Assembly (NCBI GenBank): GCA_026724425.1
Contig: JAIUCV010000572.1
Location: forward strand, 124,001 to 188,000
Origin: Erythrophleum ivorense
Taxonomy: Eukaryota; Streptophyta; Magnoliopsida; Fabales; Fabaceae
DNA: 64,000 nucleotides
Direction of reading: 5' to 3'
In this document: piece after piece, positions 34,276 to 47,150 of the stretch
Position numbering within the stretch: position 1 is the stretch's first letter
Layout: each line of letters begins with the position of its first letter
The notes under the pieces: generated by a model
Seen by the model: only the letters and a program-made list of their open reading frames with translations
The model's database searches: none
Told to the model about the DNA's origin: nothing
Made by a program: the position numbers and the translations under genes

Positions 34276-36501
34276 ATGGGTGGATCAGACGAGAACAAAC
34301 ACGGTGTTATTGGACCTATGAATCTACAAGGTACGTATAATCGAATCGAAACAAGAATCCCCATTTAATCGATCCATTTTTTTGTTTCATTTCGTTATTG
34401 ATTTACTAAAAACGATTTTGCCAATTTTTCGTAAAAGGGGGTCTACGTGGAGGACAGACAAGAAGAGCACTGAGTACCATAAACAAGAACATCATCGGAG
34501 CTCCGGTTTATCCTTGTGCTGTCAACAAGAGACCATTCACTGTGTAAGTTTTATTTACCTTCTTCTTCTGAATGAGTATGTATATGTATGTATTCACAGA
34601 TCCTAAAGAACCAATTTTTTTGTTGTCTGATTTTGTATTTTCAGGAAAAATGGGATGTGTAACAAGATTCCACCTGTTCCTGTGCATCGACCAATCACTC
34701 GGTCAGTAAAATTTCATTGACTCTCTTCAGTGGTTTTATGCTTTAAGTGTCACAGTTGTATGATGAGTTTTGTTTATTATTGATTTGGTTTTCAGCAAGT
34801 TTGCTGCTCAATTAGCTGAGAACAATCCCCAAATCCAAAAGAAGGTACCTTTTTATATTGAATTTGTTGTTTTGAATATATGACATTGTTTTGGGTCTAA
34901 ATCTCTCAACTGGTTTATGTCTCTCTCTCTCTGTGTTGTTAGGAAACCAAGAAATCAGACTCGATTTCTTTGAACGAACCACTAGATAGAATCATAACAG
35001 ATGTGGAAGAACAAGAAGAAGATGGAGACTTTAACGAGCCAATGTTTGTTCAACACACTGAAGCCATGCTTGAAGAGATTGACCGAATGGTAACAATAAT
35101 AAAAAAAACCTTCTTTTCTCTAATGTAAACGCCATTGAGTTTTACTGAAATGATTAGTTTTCTTTTGTAACAGGAGGGCATTGAAATGGAAGATTCGAAT
35201 GATATCGATGGAGAAGAAGAGAAGTCTGTGATGGATATAGACAGCTGCGACAAGAAGAATCCTCTACAAGTAGTCGAATACATTGACGACATATACAACT
35301 TCTACAAGAAAAATGAGGTAACTTTACTGTTCTGTTTCTGTATCAATCATCATCATTCTGGTTTCAAGATCTTTGATTGTGATTGTTTTTTTTGGCAGTG
35401 TCGTAGCTGCGTCCCGGTTAATTACATGGAGAATCAACCTGACATTAACGAGAGGATGAGAGGAATCTTAGTTGATTGGTTGATTGAGGTTAGTAGATGC
35501 AATTAAAAAAAAAAAACAGAGTTTGCTCTGTTTACTCTGTTTTTGTTTGTTAACGATAGTTTTAGCAAACTCTCACCAATGTTTTTGACTGTGAAATTTT
35601 GTGAAGGTGCATTACAAGTTTGAGCTTATGGAAGAGACGCTTTACCTCACAATCAATCTCATCGACAGATTTCTCTCTGTTCATCATCAAATCGCAAGGA
35701 AAAAGCTTCAGCTTGTTGGTGTAACAGCTATGTTGCTTGCTTGCAAATACGAAGAAGTCTCTGTTCCTGTTGTTGATGATCTTATCCTGATCTCTGACAA
35801 GGCTTACACTAGGAGAGAAGTTCTTGACATGGTAAAATATTTCACCCTATGATCTCAAATCTTAATGTAGATGAGCACTGTGTGATGTGTTTTGTTTGCT
35901 TGCAGGAGAAGTTAATGGCGAATACTCTGCAATTCAATTTCTGTCTACCAACTCCATATGTGTTCATGAGGAGGTTTCTCAAAGCTGCACAATCTGACAA
36001 AAAGGTTTGTATAATCATATCTTCTTCTCTCTTATATAGAAAGAATCAGTCAATCAGAATCATAACGTGTGAATGTTTTGTGTATTTTTTCAGCTTGAGC
36101 TTCTATCGTTCTTCATGATCGAGCTTTGCTTAGTGGAGTACGAGATGCTTCAGTACACTCCTTCTCAGTTAGCTGCTTCAGCGATCTACACTGCTCAATC
36201 CACACTTAAAGGATTCGAAGAATGGAACAAGAGCTGCGAGTTTCACACTGGCTACAATGAAGAAAAGCTTCGGTAAGAACACCAAATTTTGAAGCTTTTT
36301 ATGATTATGATTTGAAGATCTCATCACACGCTGAAATTGTTTTGGAACGATGGTTAATTTGACAGGGAATGTTCGAGAAAGATGGTTGCTTTCCATCACA
36401 AGGCAGGGACAGGGAAGCTAACCGGTGTTCACAGGAAATACAACACGTCCAGATTTGGTTATGCTGCTAGGACCGAAGCAGCTGGGTTTCTTCTGCTGTA
36501 A
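34276..36501 (+). CDS. CYCB2;4: B2-type mitotic cyclin, 11 coding exons, 428 aa
   Basis: Eleven exons with GT-AG sites (34276-34330, 34438-34543, 34645-34701, 34796-34844, 34943-35089, 35174-35317, 35399-35488, 35607-35831, 35906-36004, 36094-36272, 36366-36501) total 1,287 bp. They encode 428 residues plus a stop, the usual length for plant CYCB2. Near residue 27 lies a B2-type destruction box (RRALSTINKN), which marks the protein for APC/C degradation. The cyclin box begins around residue 206 with MRGILVDWLIEV and continues LMEETLYLTINLIDRFL; the second cyclin fold ends near AAGFLLL. It activates CDKs at G2/M. A 5' leader intron ends just before the start (TTTTCCAG at 34262-34269), and a GA microsatellite lies in the leader near 34056-34088. 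MSA elements upstream fit mitotic expression. Confidence 0.93.
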
Positions 36502-36894
36502 ACCAACCGGTTAAGGTCACATGGAATCTATCACTGAAGAAAGAAAGAAAGAGAGAGAGAGAAGAGCAACATTTGTTTATGAACACTCTGTTCATTTGTT
36601 TGTTTTCGAAATATTTGTAGATGGTTTGACATTTTCATTCTCGTTTCTAAGGGAGAATAATAAAAGAAACTTAAAAAGCATTACGTATTTACGAATGCTC
36701 TTAACTTTTTACAATCCATTTTTGCATAGTGCCTTTGTATTATTCGAAATATAAAAACGCAATCATATGATCATCATGAAAATTATTTATACAAAGTAAA
36801 CACGACGATGTTGTTTACATTTCCACGTTTATTAAAAGCATACTTAGGTTTTGACTTTTGAGTCTCTCTCATTATTAGCATTCAAGAGGAATAC
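36502..36894. other. 3' region of the cyclin gene
   Basis: Contains the cyclin 3' untranslated region and AT-rich spacer. On the minus strand this is where the last, arginine/glycine-rich exon of SmD3 would be expected; I see no trace of it. Confidence 0.5.
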
Positions 36895-37090
36895 CTTGAT
36901 TTTAGCATCTAACCGCTTGAACATTGGAGCATTCTTCAACATATCTGGTATGACTATAAACCTGCCAAGATTTCATTTCACCATTAGTCACTTAAGAATG
37001 TAAAAAAATAGTCAACAAGAAGTTTATATAACAGTACCTGACTTTGCTGCCTCTGATGAAGACATGCTCAAGCAGTGATACTTTACCATC
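36895..37090 (-). pseudogene. SmD3 (snRNP core protein) remnant, two internal exons
   Basis: Two exons survive. The first (37038-37090) reads DGKVSLLEHVFIRGSKVR, and the second (36895-36961) reads FIVIPDMLKNAPMFKRLDAK before a GT donor. They join in frame across an intron with correct splice sites and match the second half of the Sm fold of SmD3 almost perfectly. The N-terminal exons (the Sm1 motif) are not found up to the next gene at 38480, and the C-terminal RG-rich tail is not found before the cyclin gene. SmD3 is part of the spliceosomal Sm ring. In A. thaliana, from memory, an intact SmD3 copy sits at this syntenic position; here it appears to be a relic. Confidence 0.75.
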
Positions 37091-38479
37091 CTGTTTCCAC
37101 AAGCATTACGAAGAAACCATACAAAGATTCAGTAACAGTAACAACCATCAAGAGAAGAGCTTATAAGTTCTATATAAAAGATATATGAATCTGAAATAAG
37201 GATAAATTCACAGAGATATCAGGAACATATACAATCTCTATATCTGAAGAGCAACATATACATACTCACTTTTCTTTTGAGAAATCACTATTTTTAGAGT
37301 TATTAGAGGCAAGAGTTTTCAAGATTCTCAATTCTCGCCGAAAATAGAACAACTTCCAACAATCCCCAAAAAAGGAGGCAAAATCTAACAAGCTAAATTT
37401 CAGAGTACATTTTCAATTATCGGCATTTTCATGCAATTAGTACAATCTAAATTGTAAATTGTACATTTCTAATGGTTCTCTTATCTTATCTTTGATAGTC
37501 ATTTTTTGGAATGAAATTATATGGAATAACTTGTTACTATAGATCCTACAAATCTTTTATCATTTCTAATGGTTGTCTCTTATCTTATCTTGATAGTCAT
37601 TTTGGAATGAAATTATATGGAATAAATTGTTACTATAGATCCTACAAATCTTTTATCATTTCTAATGGTTATCTCTTATCTTATCTTGATAGTCATTTTG
37701 GAATGAAATTATATGGAATAAATTGTTAATATAGATCCTACAAATCTTTTATCATTTACCTTGAATGGATTCCATCAATTTCACACAAAAATAAACAAAA
37801 TTCAAAGAGAATATATCTATGCAATTTTGATGATGAATGAATGAAATATAAATTTATTCAATTTTTCTCGATATCCCACTTATTTAATCTCATTCATTAT
37901 TATATCATCAATTCTATATTATTTTTTACCATTTACAGCCTTTTACCATTAAAATATTTAAAAAAAAAAAAAATAGATGATATAAGAATTAGTGTAAAAC
38001 GAGTGTTTAAGAATCTGGAGACATTTGTTTCTTTGTAAATGTGTCAATTTTTGTTTGTTATTTACAATTTCATATTTAATTAAATTAATCGAAATATTGA
38101 TGAGATATACTCTTCCAGTATATATACTGGATCTTGCATTTTACCTTTTTATTTCGTTAGGTTTCTATTAACGCTTCGATGATTCATTCTGCCAGGTGCT
38201 CAGATTCAGTGAACCAAAATCCACTTGTGTAGTTTCACTCAGATTCTCTAACTAGACGTGGCCTAGCTTTTTCATAGATTCTCCTTTAATGGTCAAGCTA
38301 CTACTGGTGGCCATAATTAGCTAAAGATTACATAAGTTAATCAATGGAAGCCGAATGTTACATAAAGAAAAAAAACAATTTAATTTTTGCGTATAAATAC
38401 AAGCTAAGACCATAAGCGAGCCAATCCACTTTACTAAAGGTTATACGAAGCTAAGCAAGTAAACAACCATAGAGAACAC
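37091..38479. other. intergenic: SmD3 remains, 96-bp repeats, promoter of the acyl-activating enzyme
   Basis: Sequence up to about 37400 may be former SmD3 introns and leader. The 96-bp tandem repeat follows, then AT-rich DNA. The last 400 bp is the promoter and leader of the acyl-activating enzyme (TATAAATAC at about 38393). No gene seen. Confidence 0.5.
37465..37757. repeat. three tandem 96-bp repeats
   Basis: GGAATGAAATTATATGGAAT recurs at 37508, 37604 and 37700, a period of 96 bases, with few differences between copies. The 72-codon open frame across it is a by-product of the repeat length being a multiple of three. Confidence 0.85.
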
Positions 38480-40382
38480 ATGGAAGGAACAATCCAGTGC
38501 CCGGCCAACTACGTCCCGCTTACTCCGATCAGCTTTCTCGACAGAGCCGCCGTAGTCTTTGGCCGCAGAACCTCCATCGTGTATGGTGATATTCAGTACA
38601 CGTGGCAGCAGACTCGTGACCGTTGCGTCAGCCTCGCCTCTGCTCTCTCCGACATCGGTCTCTCCCGCCACGACGTGGTTAGTGTGTAACGATTTTTATT
38701 GGTCATCATACAAAAACTTTATTTTTTTTTAAAGTAAAAAAAAAAACTATTTAATTAGGTTGCTGCTTTGGGACCAAATGTTCCTGCGATATGTGAGCTG
38801 CATTTTGGAGCTCCGATGGCTGGAGCCGTACTTTGCGTGTTGAACACGCACTTCGATCCTCAGATGCTTGCGATGGCGCTAGATAAAACTAAACCTAAAG
38901 TCTTCTTCGTTGACTCTGAATTCATCTCCGTCGCTGAAGAATCTCTCAACCTCCTCACCGAGGAACAACGTCCTCTCATCATCACAATCACAGAAAATCC
39001 AACCGAGAAATCAAAACACGTACTACACTACGAAGATTTTCTCTCCTCCGGAAACCCTAATTTCAAACCAATACGACCAGTCCACGAATGCGATCCAATC
39101 GCGCTCAATTTCACGTCGGGAACAACATTGACCCCTAAATGCGTCGTCTATAGCCACCGCGGCGCGTATCTCAACGCAACCGCGGTTGGTGTTATAACCG
39201 AGATGAAACCAATGCCGGTTTATCTATGGACCGTTCCGATGTATCATTGTAGCGGGTGGTGTTCTGTTTGGACAGTCGCGGCTTTTGGTGGACTCAACGT
39301 GTGTCTCAGGGAAGTCAACGACAAAGTTATATTTGATAGTGTCGTGAAGCACAAGGTAACTCATTTTGGTGGCTCGCCTGCGCTTCTCAACATGATCGCC
39401 AATGCACGGGACTTGGTCAGGAAGTCTTTCCCATGGACCGTTCAGGTTATGACCGGCGGATCCTCGCCGCCTCCTGAGGTAAACCTAATCGAGATATTTT
39501 AAATTTTTAATACTTATTCGGTTTTGGATTGTATATGATATTAATATACTTGGACGAACAGATCATTTTGAGACTCGAGAAACTAGGGTTTAAAGTGATG
39601 ACAGCTTTCGGGAGCACGGAAGTGTATGGAGCAGGAACGACATGTTTATGGATGCCTGAATGGGAGGCTCTACCTGAGGAAGAGAGTTTGAGGCTGAAGG
39701 CAAGACACGGTCTCAACCATTTTGCTATGGAAGCCGTCGATGTGGTGGACCCAAACACCATGAAACCGGTTCCACACGATGGAAAGACGATCGGGGAGAT
39801 TGTTCTTCGAGGAAACACCGTCATGAGCGGTTACTTCAATGACAAGGAAGCCACGGAGGCAGCTTTTAGAGGCGGATGGTTTTGGAGTCGAGACATGGCT
39901 GTCATAGATCCTGATGGGTAAGTAAAATGAAATGAATCATATTCTTTGAATTTTGAATATATAACCCTTCGTTATCTAATGATCATAAATGTTTTCTTCC
40001 ACCTGGTAGGTACATCTATTTGAAAGATAGGTCACAAGATATTATAATATGCGGCGGAGAAATTGTGGGGTCCACGGAGATCGAAGGGCTTCTCTATAGT
40101 CACCCGGCGGTTTATGAAGCAGCGGTGGTTGGACGACCAGACGAAGCTTTAGGAGAGTCGATGTGTGCTTTCGTGAAGCTCAAGGAAGGAGTTGAAGCAA
40201 AAGAGGAAGAGATCATTGAGTTTTGTGAGAGAAAGCTTGGGAACAAGAACAAGAAGATGGTTCCAAAGACAGTTGTCTTCTCGGATCTTCCTAAGACTTC
40301 TACTGGGAAGACTCAGAAGAATGTTCTGAAAAATATGGCTAAGAAAATGGGCTATGTGCCTATGTACCGTATCAAGCTGTGA
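38480..40382 (+). CDS. AMP-dependent synthetase/acyl-activating enzyme, four exons, 548 aa
   Basis: Exons 38480-38677, 38759-39478, 39562-39917 and 40010-40382 sum to 1,647 bp and join in frame. The protein is an ANL-superfamily enzyme of the plant acyl-activating (AAE/benzoyl-CoA ligase-like) clade, which adenylates a carboxylic acid and transfers it to CoA. Visible features: N-terminus ANYVPLTPISFLDRAAVVFG, AMP-binding motif TSGTTLTPKCVVYSHRG, MTGGSSPPPE, and the C-terminal hinge region DRSQDIIICGGEIVGSTEIE, ending STGKTQKNVL. Two normally invariant spots are altered: the P-loop has PKCVV in place of PKGVV, and the usual GGENIS is GGEIVG. The C-terminus (RIKL) is not a canonical peroxisomal signal. 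The frame is intact, so it may be expressed, but activity is doubtful. Corresponds to AT1G76290 by synteny. Confidence 0.88.
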
Positions 40383-41267
40383 AGTGAAGTCATGATTTCC
40401 AAACTAATAAGGCAAGATATTGAAAATTCTATAATACTCGACCAACCAAATTGCATTTGTAATGGACTCTCACTCGGCATGTATTATTCTCTTGTTATTA
40501 TTTTTAACAGGAAAAAATGATATTACTTTTATATTTAGTTTGATAGTTTCATTGTAATTTGTAGCCTATTAGGTGATTATTTTGTTATACATGTGTTTTG
40601 TTGATTTAGAACAATGTTTCAAAACAAATTATATGTATGATGGTGATAAGACTATAAATAAAATGTTAAAAACTGAACAATGTTTCACAAGTTTTGCTAA
40701 CTTTATTCATATTGTAAAAAAAGTGAATTGAGTTATGTTGACTTGCTCCTTCAGCTGCTATTAAACTAAACCAGTCCAGATGAAAATTAAACCGGAGGGA
40801 AATTGGAATGCTCTCAATCAGAAATGAATAGAGAATAAAAGTAAATGGGCCAACTATGAAGAAGACGGCCCAATAACTGTTTTTCCATATCATCACGTTG
40901 CAAAGCGTTTTTGATAAACCTGAAACGAGAGTTTCTTGATTCGTTTTGTCATCTCTAACATCATTTTATTTTACATGTTCGCAATCTCTCGTGCAGATTG
41001 CTAAAACCCAGAGAGCGAGATCGATACATAAGTAAACGTTAACTCAAATGAGTTTTGGTCAATCGAAGACTAAAGTTTTGTGAAGTAAAGTTTCTCCCTT
41101 TTCGTATGTTTCTGTCGAACTCAAGGAATGAGATTGATAAATCTAATTGCTCCCGTTTCTATTGTAGCCGTGTGATACAATCGTCAAGTTTTGCTCTGTT
41201 GAGTTGATTGCTGTGACATAGAAGCCCAGATTTTGGCGGACCTCATAATCGAGCTTCTGGAAGCGCA
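40383..41267. other. spacer between the acyl-activating enzyme and PPR genes
   Basis: 3' untranslated DNA of the enzyme gene, AT-rich spacer, and the leader of the PPR gene from about 40950. A CCCATTTACT/GGCCCAATA pair near 40845-40875 resembles the telobox/site II type elements common upstream of organelle-protein genes, though this is only suggestive. Confidence 0.4.
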
Positions 41268-44200
41268 ATGTACAGAGCTCTGTAAGTTATTTGGCGATTT
41301 GTTTATTCGATTTTCGACTACTTTAATAAATGTTAATCGAAGTTGCTTCTTGTTTGTGCAATGGAGGTGGCTTTCTCCATTGCGATTAATCGTGAGCTCA
41401 AAGTTGACGCCAACCGTATCTCGGGTTAGTTATATGTTCCTTGTTTTGCTTTGTCAATCACCAGTGTTTCTTCGTCTTTTTGAAAAATCGTAACTTGATT
41501 ACCGGGTTTGACTTTAGGGACGGGGACGAAGTGGAATTGGTAATGGTGCTGCTTGTTCTTGCTCTCGTAGTGTTACGACTTTGATTGGTATGTCTGATTT
41601 ATCCTCTTTTTATCGTGTCTCTCTCTATCTGACTCTCTTTTAATATTTGCTTGCTTGGATTCTGAAAGACGAGATTTTGTAACTTGAGAATGGATGCTTG
41701 CTTCCATAAGCAGGTAATGACTTCATTCGATGCCAAGATGAGTCAACTAGGAAGATATTACAGGTGCAGATTGTTGACGCACTTCGTTCGGGAGAAAGGC
41801 ATGGAGCATCATCTCTGCTTTTAAAGTTAATACACGGTGGTTATTCACTTAGTGCCGATGATTTTCATGGCATTCTCAAGTATTGTGCACGATCACCGGA
41901 TCCTGTGGTAAGTTGGATAATCAAACTATGTTGCATAATTTGGAGTTGTCTATCACTGAAATTTAGATGTGATTAGTTTCTCATAATACAGCACGCTTGT
42001 TTATCTGACCTCAAGGCAGTAATTTGTTTCTGTAGTTTGTCATGGAGACTTACAGTGTGATGTGCAACAAGGAAATCAGTCTGGACAGCATATCTTTGCT
42101 GTTCATAGTACAAGCTCTTTGTAATGGGGGACACTTAGATAAGGTATAAACATTCCAATCAAATTTGTTTTCGTTGATAATATTGGAACTCACTTTTGTT
42201 GTCTAATTAACTGTTTAGGCGTCAGAGTTTATTTACGCTCTTGGAGAAAGTGATAGTATCTCTCCTCTTTTGCCCGTGTATAACTTTTTTCTCGGAGCCT
42301 GTGTAAAAACGGGAAGTTGGAATTACGCTGGTAAATGTTTGGAATTGATGGATCAACGGAGAGTGGGGAAGAATGAAATCACATATGTAGCACTTCTCAA
42401 GGTTAGTTTGAGGACATATCTTACTTCATGGCCTTTCATTTCAAGAACTGTTCATATGCCAACTTTGTATTTAGAGCGTAGGTTATATGGAAAATTCCAT
42501 CTTTTTTTTCTGTCACTTAAGGATGGTTTTTTATTCCTAGAGGTTTCATTTGCATTGATGTGCATAACTGATCTTACTTATCTTTGTTATCTGATTGATG
42601 TTATTTTCAGCTTGCAGTTTTTCAGCGCAGTCTATCGTCTGTCAATGAAATATTGAAGCACTATGTCGACAACTATAGTCTTAATATACTCTCTCTCAGA
42701 AAATTCATATGGTCCTTTACGAGGTTGGGGGATTTGAAATCAGCATATGAATTATTGCAACACATGGTGGCTCTGGCTTCAAGAGGAGAGCTCTTTGTTG
42801 AACTCAATAGAGGAAAAGTGCGTTCCACGAGACTGGATATTCCTATACCATCAAGTGGTCAAACGGTGGTATCAGAGAAAGTTTCTTTTGGAGCAAATGA
42901 TCGCACGGCTTCTCTTATGCTGGATGCTCATGGAAATAACACTGGGGAGTGCAAATCGTCTGATGCACGGAGCAATGAAAGTGAGTCTCCCAAAGTGGCT
43001 TCGCCGAAAGGTCACAACAAAGTTGCTGCAACTAGGATCCTTAGTTGGTCGTTCAGTGATGTGATTCATGCATGTGGACAATCTAAAAACTCTGAGCTAG
43101 CGGAGCAGCTAATGCTGCAGGTATCTCCTACCAGTTTCTCATTTATCCATTCCTCGTCCGTATCCAATTCCTACTCACTGCATGCGACACTGTAGTGTAT
43201 TATGATATTGTGTCTATGACCTTGATGGAAGTTCTCAAGCTCTTTATCGTTCTTCTTGCGCTTTGGAATTCTGTTAAATAGCTGGCCTCTGAGCTTTTGT
43301 CTTTTGTCTGGTTCCAGTCCTGCTTTGTGGTTTTTGGTGAAAATCTCATTTCTGACTTTCTTCTTATCTGCACTAATAGATGCAAAACCTTGGGTTGCGA
43401 CCATCAAGCCACACATATGATGGCTTCATTAGAGCTGTTGCATTTCGAGGAGGATACGAACATGGCGTGACACTGGTAAGAGTTTATATACTGTACAAGC
43501 CATCACTTTCATAATTTCTTTATGTAGTTCAGCTTTTTTTATAACTCTTTTCTATATATCTCCATATCTCTACGCAGTTGAAAGTAATGCAGCAGCAAAA
43601 TCTGAAACCATATGATTCAACTCTTGCTACAGTTTCATCCTATTGCAGTAAAGCCTTTCAAGTTGATTTAGCTGAACATCTGCTGGATCAAATATCTGAA
43701 TGCTCTTACACATATCCTTTTAATAACCTTCTGGCTGCGTATGACTCCTTGGTTAGTTACTTTGATTCTACATGTGGTTGTCATATTTCATAGGTCTTGG
43801 TATTCTAAGTTGTTTTTATGTGTCCATATATTGCTCATATTTTGTTCTGCTAATTTACGCAAGCCACAATGAGGTTCAGTTTCTTACTAATGTTTTGTAG
43901 AATCAACCAGAGCGAGCTGTCCGAGTTTTGGCTAGAATGAAGCAGCTGAAACTGCGTCCGGATATGAGGACGTACGAGCTGCTCTTTTCATTATTTGGTT
44001 ATGTGAATGGTCCATATGAAGAGGGCAACATGTTGTCCCAAGTAGACTGTTGTAAAAGGATTAACACTATAGAAATAGACATGGTGAGAAATGGTTTTCA
44101 GCACAGTCCTACCTCGAGGCGGAATGTGGTTAGTTTCTGCTCTTTATAGATACCTCTTGATCTGTTTGAAGCAGCTGGAAAATCTATTTGTATCAATATT

Positions 44201-45414
44201 TACTTCGTCATTGCGTGTGTGTGTGTGTGTGTTATCTTTACAGAACAATGAACTCATTGTTTACCCTTTCCTTTTACTTTGTCCAGCTGAGAGCCCTCGG
44301 AGCTGAAGGTATGGTGAATGAGATGATCCGACACCTGCAAAGGGCTGAGAATATGTATGTAGAAACGGCTGCATACAACATTGTGCTTCACTCACTTCTT
44401 GAAGCAAATGAAGTAAAGTTTCTCTTTCAAAGTTTTCATTGCATCAGCGTTACACATAGCGCTATAATATTGATTGTTATTCTTAATTGACATGCAGACT
44501 AACATGGCGATCAAAATATTCAAACGTATGAAAGCCTGTGGATACCCTGCAGACGCTGCTACCTACAATATAATGATTGATTGTTGCAGCCTTATTCACT
44601 CTTATGAATCAGCTTGTGCTATAGTTTCAATGATGATCCGTGACGGGTTTTCTCCAAAAGCGGTTACGGTTACTGCTCTGATGAAGGTACTTACAGATGA
44701 TCTGATTATAAGTTTAAAAGTTTGCTGCCATCATTTTTCAAGAACTTGCCACAGGTATTAATGTTCCAGTTAAATTTAGCTGTACGCTGTTCTATTAACC
44801 AAAGCTTTGTATTTCCTCTTAGATTTTGTTGAACCATAAGAATTTCGAGGAGGCATTCTATCTCTTGGACCAAGCTGCACTGCAAGAGATACATCTCGAT
44901 GTCTTATCATACAACACTGTTCTGCGTAAAGCATTTATAAAGGTATTCGTCGTTAAGAACGCTGGAAGTAATGAATGAAAGCGTATAAACTGCTGTAGTT
45001 CACACATGCCTTTGTCTGCAGGGAATGATTGATGTTATTGAGTACATAGTGGAGCAAATGCACAGAGAGAAAGTGAGTCCAGATCCAACAACATGCCATT
45101 ATGTTTTCAACTGTTATGTGGAAAACGGGTATCATGCAACAGCAATAGAAGCGTTGAATGTTCTGAGCTTAAGAATGCTCAACGAAGAAGACAAAGAGAG
45201 TCTTCAGGAGAGGAAAACAGAGCTTGAGGAAAAATACGTCATGAGCGAAGACCCTGAAGCAGAAACAAAGATAATAGAGCTGTTCAGAGACTCTGAGGAG
45301 CATCTTGCTGCTGCACTTTTGAATCTAAGATGGTGCTCGATACTCGGGGTTCGGATTATATGGTCAGAAGACCAAAGCTCTTGGGCCAGAGGACTCTCCA
45401 ACAAGTATGGTTAA
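41268..45414 (+). CDS. mitochondrial-type P-class pentatricopeptide repeat protein, many exons
   Basis: A short first exon (MYRAL, 41268-41281) splices to WLSPLRLIVSSKLTPTVSRG, an arginine/serine-rich presequence typical of mitochondrial import. Further exons give NDFIRCQDESTRKILQ, VDALRSGERHGASSLLLKLI, then PPR units such as MPVYNFFLGACVKTGSWNYA, FIWSFTRLGDLKSAYELLQH, FSDVIHACGQSKNSELAEQL, YNIMIDCCSLIHSYESACAI and YNTVLRKAFIKGMIDVIEYI. The last exon (about 45021-45414) ends with SNKYG. There are no E or DYW motifs, so this is a P-class protein, a class that usually stabilises or processes organelle transcripts. Introns are many and short, which is unusual for PPR genes (most lack introns). 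The region between about 42780 and 43010 is a serine-rich, poorly conserved insert. Corresponds to AT1G76280 by synteny. Exact target unknown. Confidence 0.85.
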
Positions 45415-45861
45415 TAGGTAGAATGTGAAAGTGTTTTATTTGTTAGTGAAGAAGGTTCGTTTTGGTGGCTCATTGAGAAGGTTTGATGATGAGATGGACC
45501 AGCAAGACGGTTAGAAGCATTGTTAGGCGACCAGCTAAAAACCAATGCTGTTTCAGAGTTTCTTCTTTGATTTAGAAGTAGTTTTTTAACCTTTTTTTTT
45601 TTGTTTTTTACTTGTGAAACCATCTTTTACTGTTTTTTTCACGAATATAAATATCCTATAATTTGTCGAAAGATTTCACACTGCACCACTTGATCTTTGT
45701 GATCCTGTATTTGTGCTTTTTCTTATTAAAAAGCAACTTTTTTAAGAAAACTTTTGACTAACTTGAGAAAATATGCGTGATGTTGTATCGTAAAGTTAGA
45801 GTTTTAGATCTATAACTAGAGTTAATTGGGAATTGCAAGTGGATGCTTTTGTTGTTTCTTT

Positions 45862-45896
<35 letters not shown>

Positions 45897-47150
45897 ATTT
45901 GACTGTGTAACAATCAGTTTTTTAATTGCCCAACTAATTATTTAGCTAAGTGATCTGTTTTTAGTCGTTTCAATCAAAGTTAAAGTTGAGCCTAACAAAA
46001 AAAAGAAAAGACTAGTGTCTCTAATCATTTCCTAAAACATTGGCTTAACGAAATAAGAAAATAAAGGATGATAAGTGGATATATGCACATTGATATCGAA
46101 ACTTGATTCACTTGAAAGAAGAAAGAACAATTTAGTGTGAAAACATAAAGGACAAATGAAAACGACAGAAACAAAGGTAATAATGTTACAAGTTGCTCCT
46201 GTTTGCTTTGTTTTTGCTCATCCAGTACAAAAGTACAAAACCTTTGCCATATACATACGTGACATGACCAATCCTTGGTTATCAGTTAAATGATCACAGA
46301 CCGTTTTTTTGTGTGTGTAGAATACCAATCCAGAGTTTACCAACCATGTATGGTGTACAAAACAAGCAGCCAAAAAGGTATAAAAGTTTTACACTTTAGC
46401 CAAATCACTAGCTAAATTTCCAATTGATTACAGGGGAAAAATATTTTCTGTCAACTTTTGGGGACACTTCTTTGTGCGGTGAATATCTTACTCCATTTGA
46501 TTTATACATATAATAGCCCGGATAATAATGTTTTCTTCAAGGGGATATTTTTTTTATAACAGTTTTCTTCAAGGAGATGAGATTTAAAATCTTAAAGCTA
46601 TGGAAATACAATTCCCACAAACAAAAGAAAAGCATGAACTCAATTTTGCACTAATATATATAAAAAGAATTCCTTATTAGAAAAAGGTTATCATATATCA
46701 CTAGTATAAACCACTAGACTATGTTCCATTCAATATTTTATAGATTTATTTAATCAAAATGTCAGTGAATTAATTAAAATATTCGTTTTAATCAAGAAGT
46801 AAATATTCATTTTTACACTTAAGAAAAAAGTTGTTAGGATATTCATTTATTTCTTGATTATTTTTTAAAAAGATGTAAGACAGAACTAGTGTATAAGAAG
46901 AAGTACCCAAAACAAAACTCAATTTCTCTCTTTCTCTTTCTCTGATATTTTGTTTGTTTGAAGAAAAGAGGAAACTTTAGAATCGAGAATATTGTTCTTT
47001 GCCGCTCGTGATCCAAAGCATGCTTCCGGATTGATTTTGCAAAACTAAAACACATTCCAAAGCATGTTTTGATTCCAATCTCTCTCTCTTCTCTCTCACA
47101 CTCTCTCTCTCTCTGGCGCAGAGCGGCGAGGTAGTTGCGCGACGGCCGCC
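45415..47150. other. intergenic spacer with poly-T tract
   Basis: 3' region of the PPR gene, then AT-rich DNA with a 29-base T run at 45866-45894, and the promoter and leader of the next gene with CT-rich microsatellite at about 47080-47115. No gene found on either strand. Confidence 0.55.

Noticed and set aside
37511..37729. 72-codon repetitive open frame
   Set aside because: By-product of a 96-bp tandem repeat, which keeps any stop-free frame open.
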